In this document: positions 44,458 through 54,729 of the stretch, one piece after another
How the letters are laid out: each line of letters begins with the position of its first letter
How positions within the stretch are numbered: position 1 is the stretch's first letter
Translations under genes and position numbers: made by a program
Notes under the pieces: model-generated
What the model saw: only the letters and a program-made list of their open reading frames with translations
What the model was told of the DNA's origin: nothing
Database searches by the model: none
Source: Raphanus sativus
Taxonomy: Eukaryota; Streptophyta; Magnoliopsida; Brassicales; Brassicaceae
DNA length: 64,000 nucleotides
Reading direction: 5' to 3'
Assembly (NCBI RefSeq): GCF_000801105.2
Contig: NC_079514.1
Span: 23,600,293-23,664,292, forward strand

Positions 44458-45125
44458 ATGAATTCAAACAAGAGCATCCCATTACTCAAAGATGCTGAGC
44501 CGTTCAAGAATGGTTGGCATGTCCAGGTTAAGTTCTTCACTCACGGAAGGTAACAAACCAGTTATGCTAAACCTTTTCTAGAGATGATCTTGGCAGATGA
44601 AACGGTTCATTTATAATTTCATTTTTTGGACACTAAGAAATTACTATGTTTGTTTATTTTGTTAATAGTTAAAGTTTCAAGATCCATGCTCATGCTAGAG
44701 GTTATGACTTTAGCAGTCTCAGGGAAAGAGAAGCAGAAATCAAGCTTCGAGGAACTGGAAGCTCCCCTTAAATATATCCTAACCGTATAAAGGCTTATAG
44801 ATAGCTGATAGTGTGGTCAAGAGCCAATACGAGACTGTAGGGGGTGGTTAACTCGAGTGAGGGTGAAGATGGATCCTTTTTCATATTTTCAGAAGGGTAT
44901 CTGAAACCATTCAAGCTCTTTGAAAAGCATGTTCATGTGACATTACAAAGTCAGTAAAAGTAATGATTCATTTTATTTCCTTTTTAGGCTTCATCAAGGA
45001 CTACAAAAAAAAACTTCTCAAGATTTTGTTTTTTTTCTTTCAGATGTTATACGAAAGAATACTATCTACGAAGACACATTCATAGATGAAATGGAAAGCT
45101 CCAGATCCATATAACACATCAAGAT
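44458..45125 (+). pseudogene. RPA70-like OB-fold gene remnant
   Basis: A CTATATAAG box (about 44,410) precedes an ATG at 44,458 that reads MNSNKSIPLLKDAEPFKNGW, HVQVKFFTHGR up to a GTAACA donor at 44,550. The L-D-PFK-W-VQVK pattern is how the first OB fold of plant replication protein A 70-like proteins begins. These proteins bind single-stranded DNA and are often carried by Helitrons. Further exon-like pieces (GYLKPFKLFEKHV near 44,895-44,935) occur, but stops break every continuation. Only a relic. Confidence 0.5.
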
Positions 45126-45796
45126 CCAGATTCTTGTACTAGGTGGTTCAGCCTCTAAGGAATATTTGTAGTTTTGAATTTAAACAATAGTTCCTTTCCT
45201 TGCTGATAAATTTGAAACACATGTTCAAGCATGATAAATTTGAGCCCTTTAAATCTACAATTTTCTTCTCTGTTTTTTTTTTTATTCACTAAGCCTGTTT
45301 AGATCAAGCATGACTCTCAAACCTTTTTAGCAGTGTTAACTTCTTTATTTTTCATGTCCTTAAAGTATGATTAATAATTTTTCTTTTTTACATTTCTAAC
45401 ATTTTGTTATGAGTAAACTTTTTAAAAGAAAAGCAAAATATGATATGAACTCATATAAAAGATATGTAATATAGTAAATATTATATATAATTATATATAG
45501 TACTAAAAATATAAATTATTCATTTTTATATCCTTATGCCACTGCTCTTAAAACAAAACCGTTTCATTTAATACTCATTTGTGAATTTAGAAACCCGTGA
45601 TTAGATCAAACCATAACAAACCCATTTAACTAAAATGGTACTTACGAAAGCCGGTAAGAAAATAATGGGTACTAAATTAAATATCATTGAACACAATTAC
45701 TAAAACACGTGCGTTTGGTTGATTTACTAAGCCCTTATATTACAATGGCACTAATAAACCAGAAAATTTCATTGGTCAATCTTGGTATGCTGAATC

Positions 45797-48700
45797 TCTG
45801 TTCGAAAACGCGGCCGTCTAGGCGTTGTTCGGAGCTCAGCCGCGGCGATTATGGTCAAATCGGTGAAGCCAGGCGCTCGACCGCGTAAACCCGCGTAAAT
45901 CCGCGTAAATCCGAGTTGGCCGCGTAAATCCAAGTTATCCGCGTAACGTTAAAATATGGGCTTTTCTTCATTATTTGTTACTAAAATGTTTTTCTGTAAC
46001 TGCCCATTACGAAATGATCAGAATTGGATATTAAGCCCAACAAAATAAAATCAAAGCCCGTAATAAACCAATACTTACTGCATTTGGTGTTTTTTTTTTA
46101 CTGACCAAACCCTAATCTAATTTACGGACAAAGCAAAGGAAATTGAGATGTGGAGATGCGAAGCTTAGATTGAGAGTAAGAGACAAACTGAACCTGAATC
46201 ACGTTACCAAGTTTCAATTGTTCACGAGCTCAAGGTAATATCCTTGTTCACTGTTAGCAAAGTAAGTTATGAAGCTGAGAAATTATTATTTTTTGTTCAC
46301 TGGTGTTTATTTGAATTTAGTTCTCTGTTTTGATTAATTGTACTTGTCTGTTTGCTTCTTCTTTTGTTGTTTTGTGTTTGATGTCGTGAGAAATATAGGA
46401 AACACTTACGTCTTCCTTCTTTTAATAATCAAGAAGAGCTTGTTTGTCCTTTTATTTAACTTCGTAAGTGCTGTTTTGTTTTGTGGTAATAATTCATTTT
46501 TAGGAGGTTGAACAACAACTCATTATCTGGGCCCTTTCATGCTTCTCTGTCTTAAATCCCTCACCTCTCTTTCGTGTGAGTGCTCTTACATATTTTATTA
46601 AACTATAATTATTCTCTTACTCTTTTTTATTACATCTCTTGACTCTTTCCTGTTCTTGATGTTTTGTTCAGAGACTTATTTTACAACAATCATGTTTTTT
46701 TTAAAGGTTAAGAAGATGGACAATCCACCAACAGATACACCTCATCCTTTGAAGCGAAATTCAAATGATGTGGGATGGGAATTTGGAGTCTTATGTAATC
46801 CAAAAAATGCAGACAAGGTTAAATGCAAGTTGTGTGGAAAACAATTCTCTGATGGTATTTTTAGAATGAAAGAACACATTGCTCATGTGAAAGGGAATGT
46901 CACAGCCTGCCCAGTATCATCTATAGCGGATCAAGAGAAGTGTAAGCGGGCAATTCTTGATGCAAAAAAGAAAAAGGGATTGAAGAGGAAACAGGATCAA
47001 GAACTGAGGGCAGAGGTGAACATAAATGGGGACAGCAATGTTGAGGAATTGGAAAAAGAGTTGGGAACTCTTAAAAGTCCTCACTTCCAAGGTCCCATTG
47101 ATCAGTATGCAACCTCCATAAACCCTGAGGCTTCTTTGGCTGCACAGAAACAACAACAAAGTTTACATGATGCCTATCTAAGGAGAAGACCCATGCTGTC
47201 CGTCAATACTGTGCAAGATGGATGTATGAGGCAAATGTTGCTTTCAACGCCATTGACAATGACAGTTTCAGGATGTTTTGTGAAGCATTGGGACAGTTTG
47301 GACCTGGTTGGGTGTCTCCAAGTCAGTATCAACTTAGAGGACCATTGTTAATTGAGGAACAACAAAGGACCAAGGAAAAATTGAAGAGTCTAGAAGAAGA
47401 ATGGGAGAAAGAAGGCTGCTCAGTGATGACAGATGCATGGAGTGATATGAAAAGAAGAAGCATAATGAATTTGTGTGTCAACTCAAGGGGAGGTACATGT
47501 TTTCTTTCATCAAAAGACACTTCTAAAGATTCTCACACGGGTGAGTTCATCTTCAATTACATCGACCAGTGGATTGAAGATATAGGAGCTGAGAAGGTAG
47601 TGCAAGTGGTCACTGATAATGCTACAAACAACGTGGCAGCTGCAAAGATGCTTAAAGAAAAGAGGCCAAATATATTTTGGACAGGTTGTGCTGCACACAC
47701 TTTAGATTTGATGCTCGAGGGAATTTCCAAGCTTCTGGGAATTGCAAAAATAATTGACCAAGCGAAGGCTGTTACGATCTTTATATATGCTCATCATAAA
47801 ACACTGTCCATGATGAGAGCATTTACACAGAACAGAGACATCGTAAGACCAGGAGCAACAAGGTTTGCCACTTGTTTCTTGACTTTGCAAAGCCTACACG
47901 ACAAGAAGGCACAACTGATGAGCATGTTTGGCAGTGATGAATGGCATGGTTGTAAGCATTCAAAGTGTCTGAAGGGTAAGAATACATTTGACACAATTAT
48001 GAGTCATGGATTTTAGTAGTGTGAAGGTTGTCCTGGACATCTTCAGTCCTTTGATGAAGGTTCTAAGGCTGGCTGATGGGGAGAAAGTGCCTTCTCTTGG
48101 ATTCATTTATGGTGAGATTGTCGAAGCTAAGAAGTCTATCAAAGAAGCTTCAAATCATTTGGAGAAGAACTACCAGCCTATCTTTCGAATCATTGATGAG
48201 AAAATGAAAGATAGGTTAGATACTCCTTTGCATGTTGCTGCCTACTTTCTCAATCCATACTATTTCTACAAAGATCCAGAAATTCAAAAGGATTTTGAGG
48301 TCATGGAAGGATTCATAGCTTGTGTAGAGACTTATTATCATGGGGACTTTGAGAAGGTTAGTATGTTAAGTTACATATTTCAGTTGTCTTTGTTTCTAAC
48401 CAGAATTCTGATATGATGTCTCCTTATAGATCTTATTTATTGTATATCTTTTGATTTGCCATTGTCTAATTCTAAGCTTGATGCAAATTGTTGCAGGTTT
48501 ATGTTATAAGGTCTAACTCCTAACACATCTGCCCAATTCATGGTGATTACTTGATCTGAAGACAAAAGGATGAAGACTTGCGATCCTTTTTTGTATTTTG
48601 TATGTATTCAAGATCAAGACTATCTATTTTTTGTGTATCTCATGAATTGGAAGTGTATTTTGAATTTGATGTGTAAAGGAGAAAACTATGCTATCTATAA

Positions 48701-48883
48701 CAATTTATATAACTATGTCTAAAACTTTGTATCATGCTTAAAATTATCTAAACATATTATAAATATATTAAATTTTATTTAAAACTAGGTTCCGCATAAT
48801 TTCTGAGTACTCCCCGATTTTTTGATAACTCGCTAGGCGTGGTCTTGCCGCCCGACTAACGCCTAGCGAGTTTTTGAACAGAG
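45797..48883 (+). mobile_element. hAT element, 3087 bp, with perfect 8-bp target duplication
   Basis: GCTGAATC is present at 45,789-45,796 and again at 48,884-48,891. The ends are TCTGTTCGAAAACGC and, in reverse complement, CTCTGTTCAAAAACTC. Subterminal GTCTAGGCG/CGCCTAGCGAG words repeat at both ends, and CCGCGTAAATCC repeats occur near the left end. It contains a BED-finger hAT transposase gene that lacks its C-terminus. A leader with introns probably precedes the gene (46,140-46,710). Confidence 0.9.
46716..48416 (+). pseudogene. hAT transposase with BED finger, missing the dimerisation domain
   Basis: The ATG at 46,716 follows an AAAG acceptor-like site. The protein opens with a BED-type zinc finger (VKCKLCGKQFSDGIFRMKEH), which binds element ends. 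A frameshift near 47,190 joins AYLRRR to AVRQYCARWMYEANVAFNAI. The catalytic core has TDAWSDMKRRSIMNL, VVTDNATNNVAAAKML and WTGCAAHTLDLMLEGI, with the first two Asp residues present. Another break near 48,005 (GFWSSVK expected) leads to VKVVLDIFSPLMKVLRLADG and RLDTPLHVAAYFLNPYYFY. The usual C-terminal hATC dimerisation block is absent: only about 470 bp separate 48,416 from the element end. The element is therefore unlikely to move itself. Confidence 0.88.
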
Positions 48884-48891
48884 GCTGAATC

Positions 48892-49212
48892 AAAACCATT
48901 GTATTATAAATTATGTAATTCAAAATCAAAAACATCTTAAACAACCGATGTTTATCACGAAGAATGAATTGAATTCAAATTAGAAAATCTATCATTCATT
49001 ATTTTCCAAATCAAAATTATTTTCCAAAATCTTCTCCTATATCTAAGCAATCTACCACAAGATTCTTATTTTGCATCTAAACTTGCAACTCACGTAAAAT
49101 ATCTAAATATTAAAGACCTATATTCGCGTAATTACGTTAAATTTAAAATAAACTTTGTTACTTTTGGAAAAAATCATATAGTATATTCTCTTTTTAATGC
49201 GACTAAATCTAA
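48892..49212. other. AT-rich remainder of the interrupted Helitron
   Basis: No gene; sequence flanking the hAT insertion up to the next Helitron start. Confidence 0.4.
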
Positions 49213-50175
49213 TCTATTAAAAGAGTAGTACAAAGTAAAAATACCCCTTACTTTTGCAAATTATTTACACTACAATGCTATTAAATCTACTAAATCTAAT
49301 CTAATAAATGTATGTCCTAAATCTATTTTAAACAAAAAAATGCGTAAAACTTAAAATTAACTCCAAAAAATATTCCTAATATCAAAGACATTCCAAATTT
49401 AAGATATCCTTAGTTTATTTCTATCAAATTAACTAAAAATCAATATTTCTTAATACAATCTATATTTTTGACTAACCATATATTATATAAACAATTTAGT
49501 ATTGGAAAACCTAAAAATGAATAACGAGTTTCTTTTCATATATATACACACTATCACATATTATACAATTATGTCAATTTTTCAATTAAAATCGTTAATA
49601 GAATATTCTGAAACACGAATACTCTTTTTATAAAACTACTTCATAGTAGAAAATTAAATGTTCTATTACAAAATCATAATATAAAATCTTAACTAACCAA
49701 ATATGATAAAATCTAAAATATTTTAAATAAAAGTCGAATATTTTTATGAATTAAAAATATTTTAAACTAATGTGAAATATTTTGTCTTAGAAAGAGTATC
49801 CAACACCTAACTATTTATTCCTAAGAACTGAAAATGTTTAAAACACATATAAATATAATCAATTAATATCACCAACTGGAACATTATTATGTGAAATAAA
49901 AAAATTGTTTATAAATGGGTATTTTACCCATATTTATATTATTTATTCTATTGAAAAGAAAATATAAAAGACAAATATATATATAATTGGCTAATTGTTG
50001 TTGTTGAAAACACAACAAAATTATTGTCGATCTCTCTTATATAAAAGTACAAACAATAATTTAAAATTTGTAAGTTTTTATATACATATATATTATATTT
50101 AATCTTATAAAATAAATTTTAGACAATATAAAAATTAAAGTAAATACCCGCACGGGCGTGCGGATCAAAATCTAG
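49213..50175 (+). mobile_element. Small Helitron, 963 bp, non-autonomous
   Basis: Starts TCTATTAAAAGAGTAGTAC after A and ends with hairpin CCGCACGGGCGTGCGG (50,148-50,163) and CTAG (50,172-50,175) followed by T. AT-rich and gene-free, as is typical of ATREP-like Helitrons. Confidence 0.8.
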
Positions 50176-50402
50176 TTATATAATAAATTTTAAGTCAAAG
50201 ATCCAAACTTTATCAAACCCGCAAAGATCTGCACTAAACATAACCAAACCGTACCAAATGGTTTCTGAATATCAATCCTTAATCAAATGTAAAAAATGTT
50301 ATTGATAACAAAATGTGTATTAAAAATATAACATAATTTAAAAAACTCATTCCGCGCAGGGCGCGGGTTATCATCTAGTACTAGGTATATACTGTAAAAC
50401 AT

Positions 50403-50434
50403 GCAACCACATAGTTGTGCGGGTCAAGATCTAG
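50403..50434 (+). mobile_element. Additional Helitron 3' end
   Basis: Hairpin GCAACCACATAGTTGTGC (50,403-50,420) and CTAG (50,431-50,434) followed by T form a third Helitron 3' end within 260 bp. Only about 50 bp lies between this end and the CTAG at 50,378, so it is a relic whose body was displaced by other insertions. Confidence 0.6.
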
Positions 50435-51102
50435 TATATTATTAAAACTGAAGTAGAAATTAGATTTGTTTGGAAACATGAATAATAGATTTTAAAATAT
50501 GTTTATTTTGAAACATGGTTAACAAGTTTTAAAAGAGATTTGTTTGGAAACATAAAGTAGGTTTAAAAACGAAAATATATATCTAGATCCATTTTAAAAT
50601 ATACAAAATGAATCAATTTAACTACTTGAAAAAATCTTTTGTCTAAAATAATCATAAAAAAAATTTTAACTTTATATTTCAAATCAAAATAATAATTTAA
50701 AGTTGATATATATCAAAAGTTGATTAAAATATATACATGTATTCAAAAATTAATTTTTACTCAAATATTTTCCAATAGCCATTATTAAAAAAATCTTTTC
50801 AATATATATAAAAAAATACAATACAAAGCTCAATTTCATATACTAACTTAAATTTAGGTTTTTATATTTCACATTATATTTTTAAAATATAATATATGTG
50901 GTTATTTATATGATGGTACGTATAAAAGGGAAAATTGCCAATAGAGAACAAAAAAACAAGGGTGTTGTCCCTTTGGTATAAATCCCTTTTGTCCAATTTT
51001 TCTCCTTTTTACCCTTTGTATTTCTGAAAACTAATGAAATAAATAGTTTTGTGAATAAAAAAAATATTTAAAATATAAACAATTAATAAAACACCCATAT
51101 AC

Positions 51103-51560
51103 GGTTAGTGGTCTAGGGTGGATCTATAAGGATCAAATGGGAGTTGAGAGATTTGGACTACAAGGATGTCGAAAGAGCTTATCAGCCCTACACGCAGAGA
51201 TGGAAGGACTCATTTGGGCTTTATCTTGTTTACGACAGCTACGGTGCACATCGATCCATATGGAGACAGATTGCTCCGATCTGGTGGATATGGTGGCCAA
51301 CCCTACCGATTGGCCGGCTTTTGCCTCCGAACTAGCCTCGCTCCGCCTCCTACGAGCCGGTTTTTTGGAGTTTAGCATTGCCCGTATTCCCAGGACTAGT
51401 AATGTGCGTGCAGATTCTCTGGCCAAGGAAGCTAGGAATAGCGGTTCTCTGTTTTCCCACATAGATCAGACCCAGCCGGACAGAGCGTCTCTTCGGAACG
51501 ACTCATGCCCGCCTACCACTTGATCTTAAAGATGGGCGCCGACAAAAAAAAAAAAAAAAA
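51103..51560 (+). mobile_element. 5'-truncated LINE with poly(A) and 15-bp target duplication
   Basis: The 458-bp copy encodes only the RNase H end of an L1 ORF2 and ends in a poly(A) tract that runs on into the duplicated target. AAAACACCCATATAC is present at 51,088-51,102 and 51,561-51,575. Truncation, tail and duplication together show target-primed reverse transcription into the MULE-like element. Confidence 0.93.
51137..51523 (+). pseudogene. RNase H-like C-terminus of a LINE ORF2
   Basis: The frame has the plant L1 RNase H (RVT_3) signatures SALHAEMEGLIWALSCLRQL, METDCSDLVDMVANPTDW and RIPRTSNVRADSLAKEAR, and ends at TGA 51,521-51,523, close to the LINE tail. No start is native: this is the 3' end of a longer ORF. 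In the full element this domain would remove RNA from the RNA-DNA hybrid. Confidence 0.88.
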
Positions 51561-53039
51561 AAAACACCCATATACACAAGCTGGTATTTTTTTTCTTTTA
51601 AAAAAGTTGATAAATAAAAATTTGAAAATACGTTCTACTAAAGGTAGAATGTGCCTTCTACAGAAAATGGTATAGTAGAAAAAAATTTCTAAAATAAACA
51701 CGTTCATCTACTATTTTTAGAACGTATATTCTACTATTTACTAAATTTCTAAATAAGTAGAATGCACATTCTACTAATCCTAAATCTATCTACTTTTCGT
51801 CCGGATGCATCTTCTACTTTTATTAAGTATTCTAAATTTTGCGGAATGTGTTTTCTAAAATGTACTCTTACGTCTACTAAAAGTAGAAAGCGTGTTCTGG
51901 ATTTTTGTCAATCTTCTAAACTTTTAGAAGGCGCCTTCTACGGATAAGATTACCTGATTTTAGCGAAAAATTAATGAAAATTTCAGTTAAGAAAATATTC
52001 TACAAATCTCCTAAAAATATTCTAACTTCCTAAAACGTGTTATTTTCGATTTTACTTGTCAAAAATTTTTTAAAAATTATTTTCCCTTGTCTTCTTCATT
52101 AATCTATGGTTTTCCCATAGTTTTTCTTTTAATTTTTTTTTCAAAAACTCTTTTTCTATATGATATATATCTATACAACATGTGGTATTTTGAAATTAGG
52201 TGCAATTTTTGTAAAGTTTTATTTTAATTTTTATAGAGTTTACAAATTTTATTTTTATTAAAAACATTTTTTAAAAGTTTTATTTTTATTAAAAAGTTCA
52301 AGAAAATTAAAAAGGTTACAAACATTTTAAACTTTTTATAAAAATAAAACTTTCTAAAATGTTTTTAATAAGTTTATTTAACGTTTTTATTAAAACAATT
52401 TGTAAATTAGTTTTACTTTTACAAAGTTTATTTTTATTAAAAAAATTTAAAATTTTTATTTTATTTTCCCTTTTTAAAACGTTTTAATTAAATTTTTAAA
52501 ATTTTTTTAGTTTAATGTGTTTAATAAAAACTTTAAACAAACTTTATAAAATTTGTAAACTTTATAAAAATAAAAATAAAACTTTACAAAAAGTCTTTAA
52601 TAAAAAGTTTAAACAAACTTTATAGAAATACATTTTAATTTTTTTTTATTTTTATTAAAATTTTTGATAAAATTAAAAAGTTTACATACATTTTAAACTT
52701 TTTATAAAAAATAAAACTTTGTAAACTGTTTTTATTATGTTGATTTAACGTTTTTTATTAAAGAAATTTGTAAATTATTTTTATTTTATTAATTTTAGGA
52801 ATTTTATTTTTATTAAAAAGTTTTTAAAAAGTTTAATTATTTTACATTTAAAAAAAATTATTACAATTATATTAGTTTAATGTGTTTAATTAGATTAATC
52901 AAAGGTTATTTTTGGGATTAAGAAAAGAATTATACTAAAGGGACAACTAAATGATGGTTTTATACTATAGGGACAATCATGCTGAATTTTTGTTCCGTTT
53001 TGGCAATTTTCTCTATAAAATATGATTAATTAAATGATG

Positions 53040-53700
53040 ACACATATATGATATATAATATTGACTATGGATTGCGTTCGGGTTTCCGGTGTCAAAAATT
53101 TCAGTCTCATTTGGATATTTCTATATTTCGGTTCATATTTGATTTGGATATTTGCGGGTTGAGTTCGAGTACGCATAACCCGTTTAATTTTTTTTTAAAA
53201 ATTAAAATTTATCTTATACTTTTATTTTCTCAAAACTATAAACAAAATAATATATTACATATAAATTTGAATAACATATGTGAGAATACTTAAACTTAAC
53301 ATATATATTGGTTTGGTTTAAATATTTGGATAGAGCGTCAATAATTTTTTTCAAGTATTTTTGGGTTTTTGAGTATACTTTAACTATTTTAGATATTTAC
53401 TTTTGACTTTTTGTATATATTGTCAAGTATTTTAACTAACTTAAAAATATTATATATATTCTGGATGTTTTTATATAAATTAATTCTAAGAGTAATTAAT
53501 ATATATATATATATAAATCTATTTCAGATACATTCCGTACCTGGAATCCTTCAATTCGGATTGGATTCGGTTTTAGTTCTCTAAATACCAAAATTTTGAA
53601 TAACTCGGATATTTAATCTATTTGGTTCGGGTTTGGTACTATTTTTCTGATCAGGATCGGTTCGGTTCTTCGTATTCGGGTTTTTCGCTCAGTCCTAATG
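53040..53700. mobile_element. Eroded copy of the TTCGGGT-rich hAT family
   Basis: GCGTTCGGGTTTCCGG at the left and GGTTCGGTTCTTCGTATTCGG at the right, with TTCGGTTC-type words in both ends and AT-rich interior, resemble the subterminal parts of the hAT at 54,730. True termini and target duplication cannot be fixed. Confidence 0.4.
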
Positions 53701-53999
53701 TTGACATGAAAACAAATAGCAACACATTTTTGGAAAGATACATCCGCAAAGACGCGCGGATCAAAATCTAGTTTATCTTTAAAACTTTATGCAATTTATG
53801 TTTTAGTCTTCAACTTTAATATAAATTTGTCACTAAATTTTATATAAATAAATAATATATACACGTTAAAATATAAACACAATATTTATAAGTACAATTT
53901 ATTATAATACAAAAATACATAAAGTAATAATATAAAACTTACATTAATTCATAAAAAATAAAATACAAATTACGCATTATTGTTATTTCCATAGTGTCT

Positions 54000-54412
54000 T
54001 CAGTTAACCTATTTCGAAGTAAAACTGAGTCTCTTGGTTTTTTATTTGAAGATTACGAACTGAAAACTCTTGAAATCGATTATTTTCACTTATCGCCATT
54101 TCAACGATTTCTTTCTTGTGGTGCCGGTCTGGTGCATTGATATCATGTTCATCTTCAATTATCATGTTATGCATTATAATGCATGTTGTAATTATATCAT
54201 GTACATTTTTCTTTCAGTCACGTGATGATCCCGCTACGGTAGAAAATGTATATTGTAGAACTCTGAAAGCTCGTTTACATCTTTATGACATGCTTCTTGT
54301 CTTCCTAAAAATAACTTGTTTTTCGGACCTTGGGGACCGCATATGGTTTGGACAATGGTTGACTATTTTGGATAAATATCATCATCTAAATAATAACCCA
54401 TCCCCTATATAT
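54000..54412 (-). pseudogene. PIF/Harbinger transposase C-terminal fragment
   Basis: The minus strand reads PKNKLFLGRQEACHKDV, a decayed middle, then DIITTCIIMHNMIIEDEHDI and RHHKKEIVEMAISENNRFQE. 'QEAxxKDV' followed by 'xxCIxxHNMIxEDE' is the end of Harbinger-type DDE transposases and their ALP1-like relatives. Stops and shifts break the middle. No terminal repeats were assigned to it. Confidence 0.7.
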
Positions 54413-54729
54413 TAAGTGATGAACATTTGAAAAGTTGTAACCTCAAGTTTGTAAAAATAAAAAATTGGCCCTGATATGTTGTCAATCAATTAGAATGCTA
54501 ATTATGGTGACGTGTCAACTGCAGAATCAATTGAGAAATTGGTGAGTCCATACTTTAAATGCAAGAAAATGCTAATAATTATGTGATTTATTACTATGAT
54601 GAAATCGTTATTATATGCATGCAGCATGTATATTAACGACGACATATGTTAAAAAAATATGTTATTAGCAAACGTTTGAGGAAAGGATTTAAACTCATAA
54701 CTTTTTCAAAAAAAAAAAACGGTGTGAAC

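Larger units (their letters stand above)
40367..50378 (+). mobile_element. Long Helitron, heavily interrupted (boundaries inferred)
   Basis: A clear plus-strand Helitron 5' end (TCTATATAAACTATTAAAAC) starts at 40,367/40,371. If the minus-strand Helitron (40,621-44,300) is removed, the sequence continues to an RPA-like gene start at 44,458, as in plant Helitrons carrying OB-fold genes. After the hAT (45,797-48,883) and a small Helitron (49,213-50,175) are removed, the next free 3' end is the hairpin CCGCGCAGGGCGCGG (50,352-50,366) and CTAG (50,375-50,378). Linking these ends is inference; other pairings are possible. Confidence 0.45.
50928..53013. mobile_element. MULE-like element with long inverted ends, non-autonomous
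   Basis: Left end GGGAAAATTGCCAATAGAG and, in reverse complement, right end GAGAAAATTGCCAAAACGG. Both continue with ACAAAAA and a TTGTCCCTWTRGTATAAA-type block, so the inverted repeat is at least about 50 bp. Flanks share TATAAAA (50,921-50,927, 53,014-53,020), shorter than the usual 9 bp. Bases 51,620-51,950 repeat TTCTACT/AGTAGAA words; 52,190-52,860 is made of AAACTTTATAAAAATAAAA-type repeats on both strands. No transposase. Confidence 0.65.
50430..53771 (+). mobile_element. Helitron, 3342 bp, with nested MULE-like element and LINE
   Basis: Starts TCTAGTATATTATTAAAACTG, overlapping the CTAG of the preceding Helitron end, and continues with the GATTTGTTTGGAAACATG words common in Brassicaceae Helitrons. 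Ends with hairpin-forming ATCCGCAAAGACGCGCGGAT and CTAG (53,768-53,771). No Rep/helicase gene. The pairing of these two ends is likely but inferred. Confidence 0.6.
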
